Positions 62,883 to 64,000 of a stretch of DNA of 64,000 nt are shown piece by piece. Under the pieces are notes generated by a model. The model had not been told where the DNA came from. It searched no databases and saw nothing but the letters and a program-made list of their open reading frames with translations. Every line of letters begins with the position of its first letter. Positions within the stretch are counted from its first letter, which is position 1. Position numbers and translations under genes: made by a program. Source of the stretch: Aggregicoccus sp. 17bor-14 (GTDB lineage: Bacteria; Myxococcota; Myxococcia; Myxococcales; Myxococcaceae); NCBI RefSeq assembly GCF_009659535.1, contig NZ_VJZZ01000002.1:248001-312000 (forward strand), read 5' to 3'.

Positions 62883-64000
62883 ATGGTGTCGCAAGAGATT
62901 CGAGAGAGTCGCGGGGTGGGGCAGGGCGCTGCGCTGCGCGGGGCGCTGGCCAGCCTCTCGCTGAGCATGCTGATGCCCTCGCTCGACACGAGCATCGCCA
63001 ACGTGGGGCTGCCCACCCTGGCCCAGGCCTTCGGCGCGTCCTTCCAGGCGGTGCAGTGGATCGTCCTCGCCTACCTCCTCGCGCTCACCGCGCTCATCGT
63101 CAGCGCCGGGCGGCTGGGGGACCTCTTCGGCCGCAAGCGGCTGCTGCTCTGCGGCATCGGCCTGTTCACCGCGGCCTCGCTGCTGTGCGGCGTGGCGCCC
63201 TCGCTCGGGGTGCTCGTGGCCGCCCGCGCGGCGCAGGGGCTGGGCGCGGCGCTGATGATGGCGCTCACGCTCGCGCTGGTCTCGGAGACCGTTCCCCGGG
63301 AGAGCACCGGCAGCGCGATGGGGCTGCTCGGCACGGTGTCCGCCGTGGGTACCGCGCTCGGCCCCTCGCTCGGGGGCGTGCTCATCGCGGGGCTGGGCTG
63401 GCGGATGATCTTCCTCGTCAACGTGCCCCTGGGCCTGCTCAACCTCGCGCTCGCGCAGCGCACGCTTCCTCAGGACCGCGCGGTGGCGCGGCGCACGCAA
63501 GCCGGCTTCGACGCGCGGGGCACGCTGCTGCTCGCGCTGACGCTCGCGGCGTACGCCCTGGCGATGACGCTCGGGCACGGCCACCCGGGCCCGCGCAACG
63601 CTGCGCTGCTCGGGGCTGCGGCGCTCGGGGGGCTGCTCTTCGTGCGCTCCCAGCGCAGCGCGCCCTCGCCCCTGCTGCGGCTCGCGATGCTGCGAGACGC
63701 GGCGCTGGGCGCGGGGCTCGCGATGAGCGGGCTCGTCTCCACGGTGATGATGGCGACGCTGGTGGTGGGGCCCTTCTACCTCTCGCTCGGGCTCGGGCTC
63801 GATGCGGCCCGCGTGGGGCTGGTGATGTCCGCGGGCCCGCTCGTGGCGGCGCTCGCGGGCGTGCCGGTGGGCCGCCTCGTGGATCGCCTCGGCACCGCGC
63901 GGATGACGCAAGTGGGGCTGGGCGGCATGTGCGCGGGGCTGCTCGCGCTCGCGACGGCGCCGGGCGTGTTCGGCGTCGCGGGCTACCTCGGCTCCGTCGT
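62883..64000 (+). CDS. DHA2-family (EmrB/QacA-type) drug efflux MFS transporter, 3' end cut by window
   Basis: The frame is open to the last base; 372 residues are seen from the ATG at 62883, with GAGGAG eight bases upstream. The motif A of MFS pumps is GRLGDLFGRKRLLLCG, motif D1-like is LMPSLDTSIANVGLPTLAQAF, and motif C is GTVSAVGTALGPSLGGVLIAG, which marks drug antiporters. At least nine membrane segments are visible, and the full protein should have 14. It exports drugs or other toxic compounds with proton uptake. The divergent LysR regulator and the T-N11-A site suggest induction by a ligand. Confidence 0.9.
   Translation, partial: MVSQEIRESRGVGQGAALRGALASLSLSMLMPSLDTSIANVGLPTLAQAFGASFQAVQWIVLAYLLALTALIVSAGRLGDLFGRKRLLLCGIGLFTAASLLCGVAPSLGVLVAARAAQGLGAALMMALTLALVSETVPRESTGSAMGLLGTVSAVGTALGPSLGGVLIAGLGWRMIFLVNVPLGLLNLALAQRTLPQDRAVARRTQAGFDARGTLLLALTLAAYALAMTLGHGHPGPRNAALLGAAALGGLLFVRSQRSAPSPLLRLAMLRDAALGAGLAMSGLVSTVMMATLVVGPFYLSLGLGLDAARVGLVMSAGPLVAALAGVPVGRLVDRLGTARMTQVGLGGMCAGLLALATAPGVFGVAGYLGSV

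Overview
The window is a very GC-rich (visibly above 70% G+C), densely coded bacterial chromosome segment. Gene content points to a myxobacterium, probably Myxococcaceae. The signs are hybrid kinases with several receiver domains, a MglA-type small GTPase, a chemosensory array with CheC, a GrpE-DnaK pair without DnaJ, many outer-surface lipoproteins with Pro/Asp-Ala-Gly-Thr linkers, MopE-type metal-binding repeats and several histone-like Lys/Ala tails. No tRNA, rRNA, CRISPR array, transposase or prophage gene was seen. The sequence looks like ordinary chromosome, not an island.

Layout. 1-6.2 kb: a hybrid histidine kinase cut by the left edge, a second REC-PAS-PAS kinase and an EamA transporter. 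6.4-12.8 kb: hrcA, a small membrane protein, a secreted Rid-family protein, a diacylglycerol-kinase-like enzyme, an EF-hand lipoprotein, a histone-like protein, a HAD phosphatase and two lipoproteins. 12.9-19.6 kb: a site-2 protease coupled to a zinc-ribbon membrane protein with RxDAA repeats, a DinG/XPD helicase, an HTH-ATPase-DUF4325 regulator with four identical operator-like 9-mers, a TPR-like protein and a GNAT. 19.9-24.4 kb: an apparent operon of MglA-like GTPase, PocR-domain histidine kinase, PIG-V-like mannosyltransferase and thiL.

24.5-30.9 kb: a chemosensory set (MCP, CheW, CheY, CheA, CheC) interrupted by a YjbR-family protein and two small genes. 31-32.9 kb: larB-larC for nickel-pincer cofactor synthesis. 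33-39.5 kb: three large cell-surface lipoproteins (DMF-amidase-like with NHL repeats, beta-helix, endonuclease/phosphatase) and a Lys-rich protein. 39.6-45.2 kb: grpE-dnaK, a HAMP-only membrane protein and two divergent PRC-barrel/DUF2382 stress proteins. 45.2-50.1 kb: a complete five-gene branched-chain amino-acid ABC transporter operon. 50.2-60.6 kb: more surface lipoproteins (DAG-linker, BNR/LamG-like, FG-GAP, MopE), a Tam-like methyltransferase, a GNAT and a YiiX-like hydrolase. 60.7-64 kb: thpR, a YdjM-like protein, and a LysR regulator divergent from a DHA2 drug efflux pump cut by the right edge.

How they work together. The chemosensory set resembles the Dif pathway of Myxococcus xanthus, and grpE-dnaK resembles grpS-sglK. 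Both act in exopolysaccharide production and social motility in that organism, and as I recall they lie near each other on its chromosome. With the MglA-like GTPase this part of the window may be motility and surface biology. The strongest unexplained signals are regulatory: four AATCGTCAA sites at the HTH-ATPase-DUF4325 gene, a hairpin that encloses the ribosome-binding site of the liv operon, a promoter/operator giving an apparently leaderless grpE message, and several other genes whose -10-like box lies only 6-12 bases before the start codon.
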